DNA of 64,000 bases from Paracoccus onchidii (lineage in GTDB: Bacteria > Pseudomonadota > Alphaproteobacteria > Rhodobacterales > Rhodobacteraceae): contig NZ_JAQBIE010000004.1 in assembly GCF_028294535.1 (NCBI RefSeq), positions 168,216-232,215 on the forward strand. The letters run 5' to 3'. Both the position numbers and the translations under genes were made by a program. The stretch's first letter is position 1, and each line of letters starts with the position of its first letter. Below are positions 63,959-64,000 of the stretch, piece by piece. A model generated the notes under the pieces. That model saw only the letters and a program-made list of their open reading frames with translations, searched no databases and had not been told where the DNA came from.

Positions 63959-64000
63959 TTACAGCTTTTCCGTGAGGTCGGGGACGGTTGTGAAGAGGTC
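63959..64000 (-). CDS. etfA: 3' end of electron-transfer flavoprotein alpha subunit (partial)
   Basis: The last 13 codons read DLFTTVPDLTEKL, then TAA. This matches the C-terminus of EtfA in Rhodobacterales, and etfA normally lies upstream of this dehydrogenase. Only the tail is inside the window, so the call depends on the short match and on context. Confidence 0.6.
   Translation of the reverse strand, partial: DLFTTVPDLTEKL

Overview
The window is a chromosomal segment of an alphaproteobacterium in the order Rhodobacterales (Rhodobacteraceae/Paracoccaceae type). This rests on the GC-rich sequence and on gene sets typical of that group: GcrA, a hemD-mic60-hemY block, DUF4170-waaA-lpxK, pckA next to hprK-rapZ-EIIA-HPr, a Sox cluster, and a choline-sulfate locus. 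I cannot fix the genus. There are no insertion sequences, phage genes, CRISPR arrays or rRNA genes. Genes are densely packed, and many neighbours share ATGA, GTGA or TTGA stop/start overlaps.

Layout. 1-9250: a FemAB-like protein, a peroxiredoxin, a ferredoxin reductase coupled through a 12-codon ORF to rsmD, a class V aminotransferase, an MsbA-like exporter with ygfZ and dinB, and efp. 9250-15800: a small conserved protein behind two palindromes, then a YfgM-like protein, bamB and der, an unknown membrane protein, and serS. 15900-20500: a thiosulfate-oxidation cluster with soxS divergent from soxXYZAB; soxCD, soxR and soxVW are not present. 20500-25700: meaB, ada, rpmB, a copper-chaperone gene (PCu(A)C) preceded by a striking Met/Cys-rich 43-codon ORF, an L,D-transpeptidase, and mnmH.

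25700-31250 (minus strand): a nucleoside-uptake ABC operon (BMP-type binding protein, ATPase, two permeases) ending in purine nucleoside phosphorylase, an uptake-plus-phosphorolysis unit. 31300-45400: rimI-tsaB-nfu, a universal stress protein, a sugar transferase, truA, an XpaC-like protein, the lipid A genes DUF4170-waaA-lpxK, tsaD-gpsA-yciI-EVE, and the divergent hemD-mic60-hemY block. 45460-53020: two convergent tRNA genes around a perfect 20-bp inverted repeat, arginase, metG, a Nudix hydrolase, gcrA, an orphan ABC-2 permease, argD and argF.

53040-64000: phoX behind a tandem PHO box, pckA, the incomplete-PTS regulatory genes hprK-rapZ-EIIA-HPr, a TetR regulator with a palindromic operator in front of a DUF2852 gene, choX-betC with a BetI-like palindrome, a 3-hydroxyacyl-CoA dehydrogenase, and the last codons of etfA.

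The observations most worth following up are the Met/Cys-rich leader ORF before the copper chaperone, the three regulatory palindromes or tandem boxes (phoX, TetR/DUF2852, choX), the Sox cluster without SoxCD, and the mini-ORF joined by ATGA overlaps on both sides. All assignments come from reading the sequence and from memory of families; no database search was possible.
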